Source: Streptococcus sp. SN-1 (GTDB taxonomy: Bacteria > Bacillota > Bacilli > Lactobacillales > Streptococcaceae). Taken from it: a DNA stretch of 64,000 nucleotides. Position numbers and translations under genes: made by a program. The notes beneath the pieces were generated by a model. The model worked only from the letters and a program-made list of their open reading frames with translations. It was not told the DNA's origin and made no database searches. The first letter of the stretch is position 1. Every line of letters starts with the position of its first letter. Positions 9,784-17,984 of the stretch are shown one piece after another. The stretch is from the NCBI RefSeq assembly GCF_041154385.1, contig NZ_AP028929.1, positions 1,612,001 to 1,676,000 on the forward strand, written 5' to 3'.

Positions 9784-10149
9784 ATGTCCTGGACATTTGA
9801 CAACAAAAAACCCATCTATTTACAGATTATGGAGAAAATCAAGCTTCAGATTGTTTCCCATACACTAGAACCCAATCAACAACTTCCAACCGTGAGAGAG
9901 CTCGCTAGCGAGGCGGGTGTCAATCCAAACACCATCCAAAGAGCCTTGTCAGACCTTGAACGAGAAGGATTTGTCTACAGCAAGCGCACAACTGGACGAT
10001 TTGTGACTGAGGATAAGGAGCTAATCGCCCAATCGCGCAAACAATTATCAGAAGAAGAATTGGAACACTTCGTTTCCTCCATGACCCATTTTGGCTATGA
10101 AAAAGAAGAACTACCAGGCGTAGTCAGTGATTATATTAAAGGAGTTTAA
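9784..10149 (+). CDS. GntR-family (YtrA subfamily) transcriptional regulator
   Basis: 121-residue regulator from the ATG at 9784-9786. It has a GntR winged helix-turn-helix over the first 70 residues ([19 protein letters not shown] and [16 protein letters not shown]), followed only by a short dimerisation tail of two helices. That short tail is the YtrA layout, not the large ligand-binding domain of other GntR proteins. It is followed four bases later by an ABC ATPase and then a membrane protein. By analogy with ytr operons it probably represses this transporter and responds to envelope stress or cell-wall-active compounds. The inducer is not visible. Confidence 0.9.
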
Positions 10150-10153
10150 GCCT

Positions 10154-10849
10154 ATGTCATTACTAGCATTTGAAAATGTATCCAAATCTTATGGAGCAAC
10201 ACCAGCCCTTGAAAATGTTTCTCTTGACATTCCAGCTGGAAAAATTGTCGGTCTCCTCGGCCCAAATGGCTCAGGAAAAACAACCCTGATTAAACTAATC
10301 AATGGCCTCTTACAACCAGATCAAGGACGTGTCCTTATCAACGATATGGAACCAAGCCCAGCAACCAAGGCTATCGTAGCTTATTTACCTGATACGACCT
10401 ATCTCAATGAGCAAATGAAGGTTAAGGAAGCCCTAACCTACTTTAAGACCTTCTATAAAGATTTCAATCTTGAACGTGCCCATCATCTACTTGCAGACCT
10501 CGGCATTGATGAAAATAGTCGTCTCAAAAAACTATCAAAAGGAAACAAAGAAAAGGTACAACTGATTTTGGTTATGAGCCGGGATGCTCGTCTCTACGTT
10601 CTAGACGAACCCATTGGTGGGGTCGATCCAGCAGCCCGTGAGTATATCCTCAATACTATTATCAACAACTACTCCCCAACTTCTACCGTTTTGATTTCTA
10701 CCCACTTGATTTCTGATATCGAGCCAATCTTGGATGAAATTGTCTTCCTCAAAGACGGAAAAGTCGTTCGTCAAGGCAATGTAGATGATATTCGCTATGA
10801 GTCAGGTGAATCCATTGACCAACTCTTCCGTCAGGAATTTAAGGCCTAA
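10154..10849 (+). CDS. ABC transporter ATP-binding protein (YtrB-like)
   Basis: 231-residue ATPase started at the ATG at 10154-10156, four bases after gntR. It has Walker A LLGPNGSGKTTL near residue 36 and Walker B RLYVLDEPIGGVDP near 155. The signature LSKGNKEKV near 133 replaces the usual LSGGQ, as is common in this ABC-2 subfamily. The downstream gene supplies the membrane part. Together they form an export-type ABC-2 transporter whose substrate is unknown. Regulation by the upstream GntR protein is inferred from the operon. Confidence 0.9.
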   Translation: MSLLAFENVSKSYGATPALENVSLDIPAGKIVGLLGPNGSGKTTLIKLINGLLQPDQGRVLINDMEPSPATKAIVAYLPDTTYLNEQMKVKEALTYFKTFYKDFNLERAHHLLADLGIDENSRLKKLSKGNKEKVQLILVMSRDARLYVLDEPIGGVDPAAREYILNTIINNYSPTSTVLISTHLISDIEPILDEIVFLKDGKVVRQGNVDDIRYESGESIDQLFRQEFKA

Positions 10850-10864
10850 GCAAAGGAGATTATT

Positions 10865-11632
10865 ATGTTTTGGAATTTAGTTCGCTACGAATTTAAAAAT
10901 GTTAACAAGTGGTATTTAGCCCTTTACGCTGCCGTGCTAGTTCTTTCCGTTCTCATAGGAATGCAAGTACACTACTATAATTATGTATCTTTCAAAGATA
11001 GCCAACCTGTCTTACTTCTCTTTCTGGCTCTCGTCTTTGGTGGATTGATGATTACACTTGGGATTTCAACCATTTTCTTGATTATTAAACGATTCAAAGG
11101 TAGTGTCTATGACCGACAAGGCTATCTGACTTTGACCCTTCCAGTATCTGAACACCATATCATCACAGCCAAACTAGTCGGTGCCTTTATCTGGTCGATG
11201 ATTAGCACTGCTATCCTAGTTCTAAGTGCTGTTATTATTGTGACCATAACGGTTCCAGAATGGATCCCTCTTTCTTATGTGATTACATTTGTAGAAACAC
11301 ATCTCCCTCAGATCTTTCTTACAGGTATATCCTTCCTACTAAATACCATTTCAGGAATCCTCTGCATCTACCTGGCTATTTCCATTGGACAGCTTTTCAA
11401 TGAATACCGTACAGCACTCGCTGTTGCAGCCTACATTGGTATCCAAATCGTCATTGGAATTATAGAAGTCTTCTTCAATACCAGTACTAACTTCTATATC
11501 AATTCACTTGCAGGATTTAATGATAATTTCTATATGGGAGCAAGTACGGGTATTATTGAAGAGCTCATATTCATAGCTATATTTTACCTCGGAACCTACT
11601 ATATCTTGAAAAACAAGGTTAATTTGCAATAA
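10865..11632 (+). CDS. ABC-2 type membrane protein of the GntR-linked transporter
   Basis: 255-residue integral membrane protein with six hydrophobic segments (about residues 16-36, 52-77, 105-130, 147-175, 183-203 and 225-248). The cytosolic stretch between segments 2 and 3 includes VYDRQGYLTLTLPVS, a pattern typical of ABC-2 permeases. AAGGAG precedes the ATG. It is the last gene of the gntR operon, with a terminator eight bases after its stop. The substrate is unknown. Export of a lipid or antibiotic, or a sensing role, are options. Confidence 0.85.
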   Translation: MFWNLVRYEFKNVNKWYLALYAAVLVLSVLIGMQVHYYNYVSFKDSQPVLLLFLALVFGGLMITLGISTIFLIIKRFKGSVYDRQGYLTLTLPVSEHHIITAKLVGAFIWSMISTAILVLSAVIIVTITVPEWIPLSYVITFVETHLPQIFLTGISFLLNTISGILCIYLAISIGQLFNEYRTALAVAAYIGIQIVIGIIEVFFNTSTNFYINSLAGFNDNFYMGASTGIIEELIFIAIFYLGTYYILKNKVNLQ

Positions 11633-11639
11633 TCTTAGA

Positions 11640-11670
11640 GTCTAGCGACAATAACTCGCTAGGCTTTTTT
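11640..11670 (+). terminator. Terminator after the GntR-ABC operon
   Basis: CTAGCGA (11642-11648) pairs with TCGCTAG (11656-11662), followed by GC and six T. A clear intrinsic terminator on the plus strand. Confidence 0.88.
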
Positions 11671-11770
11671 CGTCCTCAAGATTTACATTTTTATATGAAG
11701 TATTTAATAAAAAGGAGTATAATGACTTTAAAACTAATTACATGTATATCGATAAGGAGGTCAACTCTTT

Positions 11771-13321
11771 ATGCTGAGAAGATTTGTTGCTAAGAAACAC
11801 CTCATACTTTACTTCTTTTCTATTGCCATTACTTGGCTGGAAGCAATTATCACGCCAGCCCTTGTTCAGAATATTGTTGCCAGTTTTACCAATCAAGAAC
11901 TAGGCCTTCTTTGGAAAGTATTGATTCTAGGAATCCTTGGTAATCTTATCCTCTTACTAGGCTTGGCTGGAAAACGCTATTACTACGCCCGTTTGATTAC
12001 TGATTTCAAATATGGAATCAAGAGTGCTATTTTCAAGCGATTTTTAAACAGTTATGAGATTGATGAAAAGGATATTTTGTCTGACCTAGAAAACGACGTC
12101 AAGCAACTAGAAGAAAGCTATATCGAACCAACGGTTATCATTATTTCTTCTCTTGGATTTACAACTGTGTCCATTCTCTATGCCCTATGGACCAATTTTT
12201 ACTTGGGCTTGATTTTCATCCTCTTCTACTCCTTTCCTGTACTCTGCAGTGCTATTGGATCAAAACGTTTGGATTCACTTTCTGAAAAGCGGTCCACTGT
12301 TAACCAGAGCTACCTAGCAAGCTTGACAAATTTTATTGGTGGTAGCCAACAAATTCGCCATTATCAGGGGCAAGATTTCTTTTTTACTCGCTATCAAAAG
12401 CAATTACAAACCAGTCTAGATACCGAAATCAACTATGAAAAGCAACGAACTTTAAACAGTCTCTTGATCAATAGCATCGATGCCTTTTGTTCCGTCACAC
12501 CAATCGTCATCGGTGGCTTTATGACCTACTATAATTATTTAGATGCGGCGAGTTTTGTGGCCATCTATCTAGTTTCCCATAATATCGGCTATCAATTCCA
12601 AGAGTTGGCTTATTTTACCAACACCCGAAAAGCAACTCGAAGTCTTCTCAACAAATACCAAAAACTTTTAGGCCAGTCTGACTTCATCTCGCCTAGAAGC
12701 ATAGAAAACATTTTCCCTATCCAACTTGACACCATCTGCCTTGAAAAAGAGGGGAATATCCTCTTATATCCTATTTCCATACACATCAAGCAAGGAGAAA
12801 AAATTGCCATTATCGGGGAAAGTAGCTCTGGTAAAACAACCCTGCTAAATATCATTCATAGAGAAGAGACACCAACAAGTGGACAGATTAGCTTTGCTGG
12901 TCAAAACCTGTCACGTAAAGAAATCACAAGCTTTAGTTCCTATATCCTCCAAGATAGCCATTACTTTGACACGCTCTCTCTCGACGACAATATCCTTCTA
13001 GGACTGGATAAAAAGGAGGAACGTTTAACTTACATCCTCAAAAAAACAGGATTAGAACATTTGAAAAATCGAACACTTAGCAATAACAGTCTATCTGGTG
13101 GCGAGAAACAACGCCTAGAAATCGCTCGCGCCCTCTACCACGATAGCCAGCTTATCTTAGCAGATGAGATTAAGGCCAATCTTGACTCGGAAAATAGCAG
13201 AAAAATTAGCGCCTTGCTCTTCTCCCTACCTCAAACAGTCATTGAAGTCATTCACCACTACACGGAAGAAGACTTAAAACACTATGACCAAGTCATTCAC
13301 TTAAGCAAAGAAAAGCAATAG
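11771..13321 (+). CDS. ABC exporter, fused membrane and ATPase domains
   Basis: 516-residue half transporter. Six membrane segments span roughly residues 10-290 and the ATPase domain spans about 310-516. Walker A is GESSSGKTTLLNI, the signature is NSLSGGEKQRLEIARAL, and Walker B is LILADEIKANLD, where the usual DEPT is DEIK. A near-perfect anti-16S sequence AAGGAGGTCA lies just upstream of the ATG. It has its own intergenic region and likely acts as a homodimer. The unusual D-loop region and small size resemble bacteriocin or peptide exporters, but there is no C39 peptidase domain and no peptide gene next to it on this strand. It lies immediately next to, and converges on, the radical SAM peptide locus. 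Confidence 0.85.
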   Translation: MLRRFVAKKHLILYFFSIAITWLEAIITPALVQNIVASFTNQELGLLWKVLILGILGNLILLLGLAGKRYYYARLITDFKYGIKSAIFKRFLNSYEIDEKDILSDLENDVKQLEESYIEPTVIIISSLGFTTVSILYALWTNFYLGLIFILFYSFPVLCSAIGSKRLDSLSEKRSTVNQSYLASLTNFIGGSQQIRHYQGQDFFFTRYQKQLQTSLDTEINYEKQRTLNSLLINSIDAFCSVTPIVIGGFMTYYNYLDAASFVAIYLVSHNIGYQFQELAYFTNTRKATRSLLNKYQKLLGQSDFISPRSIENIFPIQLDTICLEKEGNILLYPISIHIKQGEKIAIIGESSSGKTTLLNIIHREETPTSGQISFAGQNLSRKEITSFSSYILQDSHYFDTLSLDDNILLGLDKKEERLTYILKKTGLEHLKNRTLSNNSLSGGEKQRLEIARALYHDSQLILADEIKANLDSENSRKISALLFSLPQTVIEVIHHYTEEDLKHYDQVIHLSKEKQ

Positions 13322-13402
13322 TCTATAACATACGATTTGAAAAGGAGGCTAGGCAAAAACTCAATTTCAGGAGAAAATGAATTAATATTACCACAATAAA
13401 AC

Positions 13403-13447
13403 GCATAATATCAAGTTTTTGCACACCTGATATTATGCATTTTTCTG
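13403..13447. terminator. Terminator between convergent ABC genes
   Basis: GCATAATATCA (13403-13413) pairs with TGATATTATGC (13428-13438) around a 14-base loop, followed on the plus strand by ATTTTTCTG. It ends transcription of the plus-strand exporter and may also serve the minus-strand operon. The surrounding sequence (13340-13475) looks like an intergenic repeat remnant but I cannot name it. Confidence 0.7.
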
Positions 13448-13518
13448 ATTTTAAAGACTTTTTACCCAGTCTATTCTTACTAATCTATTTCTTAAACTCA
13501 ATAAAGTTATACTTTTCC

Positions 13519-14979
13519 TTACTCACTGTCACATGATTGAAGAGTAATAACTTCTGTTGGAAAATCGACTAAATCATCATCATGACTAATCAAAATCACT
13601 AACTTTTGTTTTGCTAACAAGTCAGACAGGATTTGCACGACTTTTTTCTTATTTTGTGAATCTAAAAAATTACTTGGCTCATCAAAAATATAAACATCTT
13701 TCTCCACCGCTACTGCTTCTTGCAACTGCAACAATTTTAGTTGTCCCATGGATGCACCTTGACTCAATTCATTTTTATAAAATCGACTCGCAATAGGTTC
13801 TGCAGGGCAGTATGAAAAATTCGAATTCTTTCTATAATTAGGTAAGTAAATCTCACCATGATAATTCATGCTGTAACCTACTATCGCTAAAATCAGTCGC
13901 GTCTTACCAACACCATTTTCTCCAACAATACGATAAATATGTCCTTTTTCTAAACGAGTTGTTAGTGGCTCATGCAGTTCTTCACCATCTCTCCCCAAGC
14001 TAACATACTTTTCTAAGACTATCTCTAAAATTGGAATAGACTCATACGAAATCTGAACAGGTTCCAAAAAATTGATAAAATTTTCGATAATTTTCTTACT
14101 TCCCGAGTACTCCTTATAAACATCAAGGAAGTATTCAATAGGTGTCCAAAATTGTGAAATATATAGTTGGATAGCCATTAGATCACCAATCGTAATCCAA
14201 CCTTTATAAGTCTGATAACCTGATATAATCGTCGTCATCATAATCATAAAATTCAAAAATGCATAGGAAAGAAAATTTTCAAATAAAGAAGTCATTCTCA
14301 CTTCCTTATTTTTACATGAAATATATTTTTTCACCAAGGGAGAGAAATCAATCAAGCTAGAATGAGCTGAAAATCGCATACTAGGCATGAGTTTATAGCT
14401 ATCCACTAGATAATCGCGTATATCCTTCATACAATTCACTGTATCGGAACCAAGCTTAGATAGTCGTCCACTATATTTCTGCGAAATAAAGATAAATATA
14501 GGTATCAAAATACCTATCATCACAGCAATAGTAGGAGAAATACTCCATAAAATCCCTATAATCACAAGTGCTCGTATCAAGTACAGGAGAAGAGCAACAG
14601 GATATTCGTTAAAAAATCGTTTTAACAGCTCATAGGTCTGCCCTAATTCTTGTGTAATGGTAGCTTCAGACAATTCTGTCTCTACCATATCATAGAGCTG
14701 GATATTTTCAGCAGTTTTTTGGCAAATATTCTGCCAAACATACGATTCTGATTCTCCTTGAAGCACATCACAAAAATAATATAAAACTTGAATAAACAGA
14801 GAAATTCCTACATAAAGCACCCCGTAAACAATCATAGCATGAACTTTCTGAGATAGAATATGGTCAATAAATAACTTACTAATATAAGGAATAGCTACAG
14901 TTAGTATAGTAACAAGGGTATTCAAAATAAAGCTTTTTAGAAATAGCACTTTATTGTTATAGGATAACAATCTTTTCAT
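13519..14979 (-). CDS. ABC exporter of the radical SAM peptide locus
   Basis: 486-residue transporter with about six membrane segments over residues 12-290 and a C-terminal ATPase domain. Walker A is GENGVGKTRLILAIVG, Walker B is DVYIFDEPSNFLDSQ, and the switch is VILISHDDD. The signature region is degenerate, reading ASMGQLKLLQLQEAV where LSGGQ is expected. The ATG at 14977-14979 is preferred because it overlaps the radical SAM stop as ATGA and has GGAGG seven bases upstream. There is no peptidase domain, so any leader removal must use another protease. By context it exports the modified form of the small peptide at 16352-16447, or gives immunity to it. The substrate is inferred, not shown. 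Confidence 0.82.
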   Translation of the reverse strand: MKRLLSYNNKVLFLKSFILNTLVTILTVAIPYISKLFIDHILSQKVHAMIVYGVLYVGISLFIQVLYYFCDVLQGESESYVWQNICQKTAENIQLYDMVETELSEATITQELGQTYELLKRFFNEYPVALLLYLIRALVIIGILWSISPTIAVMIGILIPIFIFISQKYSGRLSKLGSDTVNCMKDIRDYLVDSYKLMPSMRFSAHSSLIDFSPLVKKYISCKNKEVRMTSLFENFLSYAFLNFMIMMTTIISGYQTYKGWITIGDLMAIQLYISQFWTPIEYFLDVYKEYSGSKKIIENFINFLEPVQISYESIPILEIVLEKYVSLGRDGEELHEPLTTRLEKGHIYRIVGENGVGKTRLILAIVGYSMNYHGEIYLPNYRKNSNFSYCPAEPIASRFYKNELSQGASMGQLKLLQLQEAVAVEKDVYIFDEPSNFLDSQNKKKVVQILSDLLAKQKLVILISHDDDLVDFPTEVITLQSCDSE

Positions 14980-16247
14980 CTGCATGCCTCCATAGTTAAA
15001 TTTTTATCAACATATATTTTATGAACAGATATATGTTGGATAGTCCCTTCAACATCCTCCTTTGTCAATAATCCTAATTCATCTAAAAATACAATCTTGT
15101 GAAACCACTCTAAATAGTCAAACTGACAATCGCGTTCCATCTTCCCATTATTTACAAATGTATTAAATGGGCAACCTCCATAACAAAATTCATAATAAGC
15201 ACAATCTTTATAAGGGCACATGCTTCCCAGACCTGTTAATTCATTAGTAACTTGACCAATACTTCCCAACTGATAGTTTTCATTCCCTACTAATGAATAA
15301 CATTTATATAAGTTACCGTTGGCATGAATTGTAAGAGAATCTTGATTTTTGAACATACAGTAGCCTCCTATTTTTAAATCATGATAATACGGTATATTTT
15401 CCTTTGATAAAAACAGCAATAAATCTAGACAAATCTTCTTTTTAGTTTCACTATCAATATATAGAATTGAATCGTTAGGTACAGCTACAAAATCAAAATA
15501 AAGATTAAAATTTTCAAATTCTGTATACTTTTTTAAATCTAAAAATAATTTCTGGATAGATATATAATTTCTTTTAGATATGTTAACTCTAGCCTGAATG
15601 GATAAATTTTTATACTTTTCCAACATAACTGACAAGTTATTTATGATTCTATGATAAGTTCCTTTCCCTAATCGATTGCATCTTTCTAGGTTATGATAGT
15701 GCTCATCACCATCAAAAGAAACTTGAATAGCGAAATTATGACAGTCAAGAAAAGACATTATTTTATTTGTGAATATCGTTCCATTTGTAATCAAAGTATA
15801 CGAAATAGGAATATCTAGTTTCTCATCTAAAGTTTCACATAAATTTCGTATAAACTGAAAGTTATATAATGGTTCACCACCAGTAAAACAGATATCCAGA
15901 GATTTATACTTCTTAAAATTGAGTTCATCTAATATAAAATTCACAATCTTTTTACCGTCATACTCACTACCTAAGGACGGTTTCCTATCCTTATCATTCT
16001 CAAAACAATAAGAGCAAGTCAAGTTACACGACATAGTTGTAACTATATATAGTGATAATTCATCTCCCTCTACTATTCGTTTAGAGTGAATAAAGGGCAC
16101 TTGTTTATCAATCTCACTTATCAAGTAAGGAAATTCTTTTAAAGATAACTTCTTGAATAGTTCCTCATCAATCTCACAAATAGATCCTGTATATAAATTT
16201 TTTAAATAAACTACATCATCTGTAGAAAAAGAATAAATTGTTTCCAT
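14976..16247 (-). CDS. Radical SAM/SPASM peptide-modifying enzyme
   Basis: 423-residue radical SAM protein. The iron-sulfur motif CNLTCSYCF places C74, C78 and C81 for the SAM-binding cluster. CFTGGEPLYN follows as the usual GGEP segment. The C-terminal SPASM region has NGNLYKCYS and then CPYKDCAYYEFCYGGC and ERDC, enough cysteines for two auxiliary clusters. The first 65 residues could be a peptide-recognition domain. This architecture is used for crosslinking, thioether formation or epimerisation of ribosomal peptides and for maturing sulfatases. No sulfatase is nearby, while a 31-residue peptide gene lies just upstream and an exporter is coupled downstream. RBS GGGAGA precedes the ATG. The gene is markedly AT-rich compared with neighbours, suggesting acquisition. 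Confidence 0.9.
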   Translation of the reverse strand: METIYSFSTDDVVYLKNLYTGSICEIDEELFKKLSLKEFPYLISEIDKQVPFIHSKRIVEGDELSLYIVTTMSCNLTCSYCFENDKDRKPSLGSEYDGKKIVNFILDELNFKKYKSLDICFTGGEPLYNFQFIRNLCETLDEKLDIPISYTLITNGTIFTNKIMSFLDCHNFAIQVSFDGDEHYHNLERCNRLGKGTYHRIINNLSVMLEKYKNLSIQARVNISKRNYISIQKLFLDLKKYTEFENFNLYFDFVAVPNDSILYIDSETKKKICLDLLLFLSKENIPYYHDLKIGGYCMFKNQDSLTIHANGNLYKCYSLVGNENYQLGSIGQVTNELTGLGSMCPYKDCAYYEFCYGGCPFNTFVNNGKMERDCQFDYLEWFHKIVFLDELGLLTKEDVEGTIQHISVHKIYVDKNLTMEACR

Positions 16248-16264
16248 AACTTATCTCCCACTTT

Positions 16265-16293
16265 AAAAAGGCTGAGGGGATCCCCCTCAGCCT
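16265..16293 (-). terminator. Attenuator between peptide gene and radical SAM gene
   Basis: GGCTGAGGGG (16270-16279) pairs with CCCCTCAGCC (16283-16292) with a three-base loop. On the minus strand a run of T follows immediately. It lies after the peptide stop and about 20 bases before the maturase start. This placement gives abundant short peptide mRNA and limited read-through to the enzyme, as in many bacteriocin and RiPP operons. Confidence 0.85.
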
Positions 16294-16351
16294 CATCATT
16301 ATAATAGTAAAGTGATAAATTATCGCTTTTACATAAGCAACTCAAGGCAAT

Positions 16352-16447
16352 CTAACGATAACGCCCTGGGCATTTATCTGGATGCTGCTGTACTGAGGCT
16401 AGGTGACCTTTTTTAACAACTTTGATAACATCAGTCAAATTAAGCAT
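16352..16447 (-). CDS. Candidate 31-residue RiPP precursor peptide
   Basis: Short gene with a strong AGGAGG seven bases before its ATG (16445-16447) and a TAG stop at 16352-16354. It encodes 31 residues: a hydrophobic, charged leader-like half beginning MLNLTDVIKVVKKG, and a polar C-terminal half ending HPDKCPGRYR. The single cysteine, the proline and glycine next to it and the basic/aromatic end are a plausible site for a thioether or carbon-carbon crosslink. It is the first gene after a good promoter and is followed by an attenuator, then a radical SAM/SPASM enzyme and an ABC exporter. I do not recognise the peptide family. It lacks the KGDGW core of streptide and the cysteine-rich core of classic sactipeptides. 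Confidence 0.75.
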   Translation of the reverse strand: MLNLTDVIKVVKKGHLASVQQHPDKCPGRYR

Positions 16448-16467
16448 CGCTCTCCCTCCTTTTTTAA

Positions 16468-16493
16468 AAAAGAATTATACGTATAATTCTTTT
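16468..16493. promoter_or_regulatory. Perfect 26-base palindrome upstream of the peptide gene
   Basis: The core AATTATACGTATAATT is extended to 26 perfectly symmetric bases and lies 8 bases upstream of the AGGAGG of the peptide gene, downstream of the likely promoter. It could be the operator of a dimeric regulator, a structured 5' UTR, or a secondary -10 (it contains TATAAT on both strands). No regulator gene is adjacent. Confidence 0.6.
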
Positions 16494-16558
16494 ATAGAAA
16501 AGAAAAATCTCATATACTGTTAAGTAAAAATTATTTTGTATCCGTTTTCTCTGGCTTC

Positions 16559-16587
16559 ATTGTATATCTTCTCATGTAGATTGTCAA
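16559..16587 (-). promoter_or_regulatory. Promoter of the peptide-radical SAM-ABC operon
   Basis: On the minus strand -35 TTGACA (16582-16587), 17-base spacer, -10 TACAAT (16559-16564). It lies about 110 bases upstream of the peptide start, leaving a long leader that contains the 26-base palindrome. Confidence 0.78.
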
Positions 16588-16636
16588 GTATTTTTTTGAA
16601 AAATTTTTAAAATTTCGAAATTTTGCCGTTAATTTT

Positions 16637-17332
16637 TTAACTCAATATCAAACTGGCTACAATGGGGCTGACAAAGACGTAGAGAATACCGGTGACACCT
16701 ATAGCCAAACCACCCATGGCTCCTGCTACAGAGCCGTATCGAAAGGCTGTTCCTGTTCCGACTGCATGGCCTGTTCCTCCAAGGGAAAGACCAACAGCTA
16801 CTGGGTCGTCAATTTTCAACCACTTCAAAAGGGTTGGGCCGATGACACTGGTTAAAATCCCAGTTGCTACTACAACAACCAAGGTCACAGTCGTCAAACC
16901 TTGCAATTTTTCTGTAATCCCAACTGCCATGGCGGTTGTCACTGACTTAGGAAAGAGTGAAATGGCTAGGAAAAAGTCCATTCCAAAAATCTTAGCTACA
17001 AGGGCTGTGAAAGAGGTATTGACAACTACCGCTAACAGACTTCCAAAAAGAATACTCCGAGCATGGTGCTTCATCAGGTGAAAGCTCTTATAAAGCGGAA
17101 TCCCTAGAGCCACGGTCGATGGGACAATCAAGTTGTTCAGATAAACCCCACCTTGGTAGTAATCTTGGTAAGAAATACCCGTCACCTTTAGAAAGATGAT
17201 AATGAAAACAGCTGACAAAAGCAGGGGCGTTGTCAATGGATGGGGAAAACGTCTGTAAATCAGCATTCCCACTAGATAGGCTAGGATAGACAGGGCAAGC
17301 CCAAACAGGGGATTGGAAACAAATTCACTCAT
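16637..17332 (-). CDS. LrgB/CidB-family membrane protein
   Basis: 231-residue protein with about seven membrane segments and the conserved glycine-rich stretch GVGLSLGGTGHAVGTGTAFRYG near residues 180-200 (written here in part) typical of LrgB. Members work with LrgA/CidA in control of murein hydrolase activity, or as carriers of pyruvate or glycolate-like metabolites. Its start overlaps the lrgA-like stop by four bases (17329-17332), so the pair is coupled. No LytSR two-component genes are next to it. The exact transported compound or role is not shown by sequence. Confidence 0.88.
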   Translation of the reverse strand: MSEFVSNPLFGLALSILAYLVGMLIYRRFPHPLTTPLLLSAVFIIIFLKVTGISYQDYYQGGVYLNNLIVPSTVALGIPLYKSFHLMKHHARSILFGSLLAVVVNTSFTALVAKIFGMDFFLAISLFPKSVTTAMAVGITEKLQGLTTVTLVVVVATGILTSVIGPTLLKWLKIDDPVAVGLSLGGTGHAVGTGTAFRYGSVAGAMGGLAIGVTGILYVFVSPIVASLILS

Positions 17333-17703
17333 TTGGCATCTCCTTTCTCATAATCTCCCTCAAACCGTAGCTTAATGAACTGAACCACCAAGGCTATGAG
17401 GATAATATTGATGACTGCTGCAAAAAAGACAATCAAAACAATTGGCAAAAGATAGGGAGCAATCACATCAAACTTTTCCATGATTCCCACTGCTGGCGGC
17501 AAAAAGAGAATGGTCATATTGGCCAGCAAGAAATTCCCAACCATGTTGACATGTCTGGTTCTCAGCCACTTGAATTGTAGGGCGAGAAAGAGAATAATCA
17601 AACCGATAATACTGCCGGGTATGGGCAAATGAAAGAAACTAGAGATCCCCTCTCCGATTAGAGAAATCACAAAGAGAATCATTAATTGAACATATAATTT
17701 CAT
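17329..17703 (-). CDS. LrgA/CidA-family holin-like protein
   Basis: 124-residue protein from the ATG at 17701-17703, chosen because GGAG lies eight bases upstream and the membrane region starts at once (MKLYVQLMILFVISLIGEG). A longer frame upstream adds 24 charged residues and looks non-coding. Four membrane segments and the family motif LPIPGSIIGL near residue 29 are present. LrgA-like proteins resemble holins and act with LrgB proteins. The pair forms a two-gene operon with no visible partner regulator. Confidence 0.88.
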   Translation of the reverse strand: MKLYVQLMILFVISLIGEGISSFFHLPIPGSIIGLIILFLALQFKWLRTRHVNMVGNFLLANMTILFLPPAVGIMEKFDVIAPYLLPIVLIVFFAAVINIILIALVVQFIKLRFEGDYEKGDAK

Positions 17704-17867
17704 CCTAAACTCCACGAAATAGACTTCTGCATACCAGTTTACTCTTTTTTCAGAAAATTTCAAGGAAATGCACAAGGGATAATGAAAATTAGAGAGGAAA
17801 GGGGATACAGACAGTTAAAATTAGTGAAAATAGGCATGATTTAGGGTGAAAGATTCTAGCATCCTTC

Positions 17868-17914
17868 TTGCCAGCTTTCTTGAAAAGTAGTATAATTATT
17901 GCATGCGCAATCAT
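17868..17914 (+). promoter_or_regulatory. marR promoter with overlapping operator
   Basis: -35 TTGCCA (17868-17873), 17-base spacer, -10 TATAAT (17891-17896). Right behind it, over the expected start point, lies TTGCATGCGCAA followed by TCAT (17899-17914). The same motif TTGCRTGCGCAATCAT recurs at 18384-18399 beside the next promoter. This is good evidence for autoregulation by the MarR protein. Confidence 0.75.
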
Positions 17915-17984
17915 CTTGTGATGCAGAAATTGTCCGTGAACGGACTTTCTTCTATATGATAACTCTAAAAAGAAAGGAGATACT

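Noticed and set aside
11690..11723. Promoter for the exporter at 11771 using TATAAT at 11718-11723
   Set aside because: The -10 is good but no acceptable -35 lies at the right distance, so it is not listed as a feature.
13519..16447. Lantibiotic or classic double-glycine bacteriocin locus
   Set aside because: There is no LanB/LanC/LanM enzyme, the peptide lacks a double-glycine leader, and the exporter has no C39 peptidase domain. The radical SAM enzyme points to another class.
16692..17081. 129-codon plus-strand frame opposite lrgB
   Set aside because: Proline-, threonine- and alanine-rich translation typical of an antisense shadow of a membrane protein gene.
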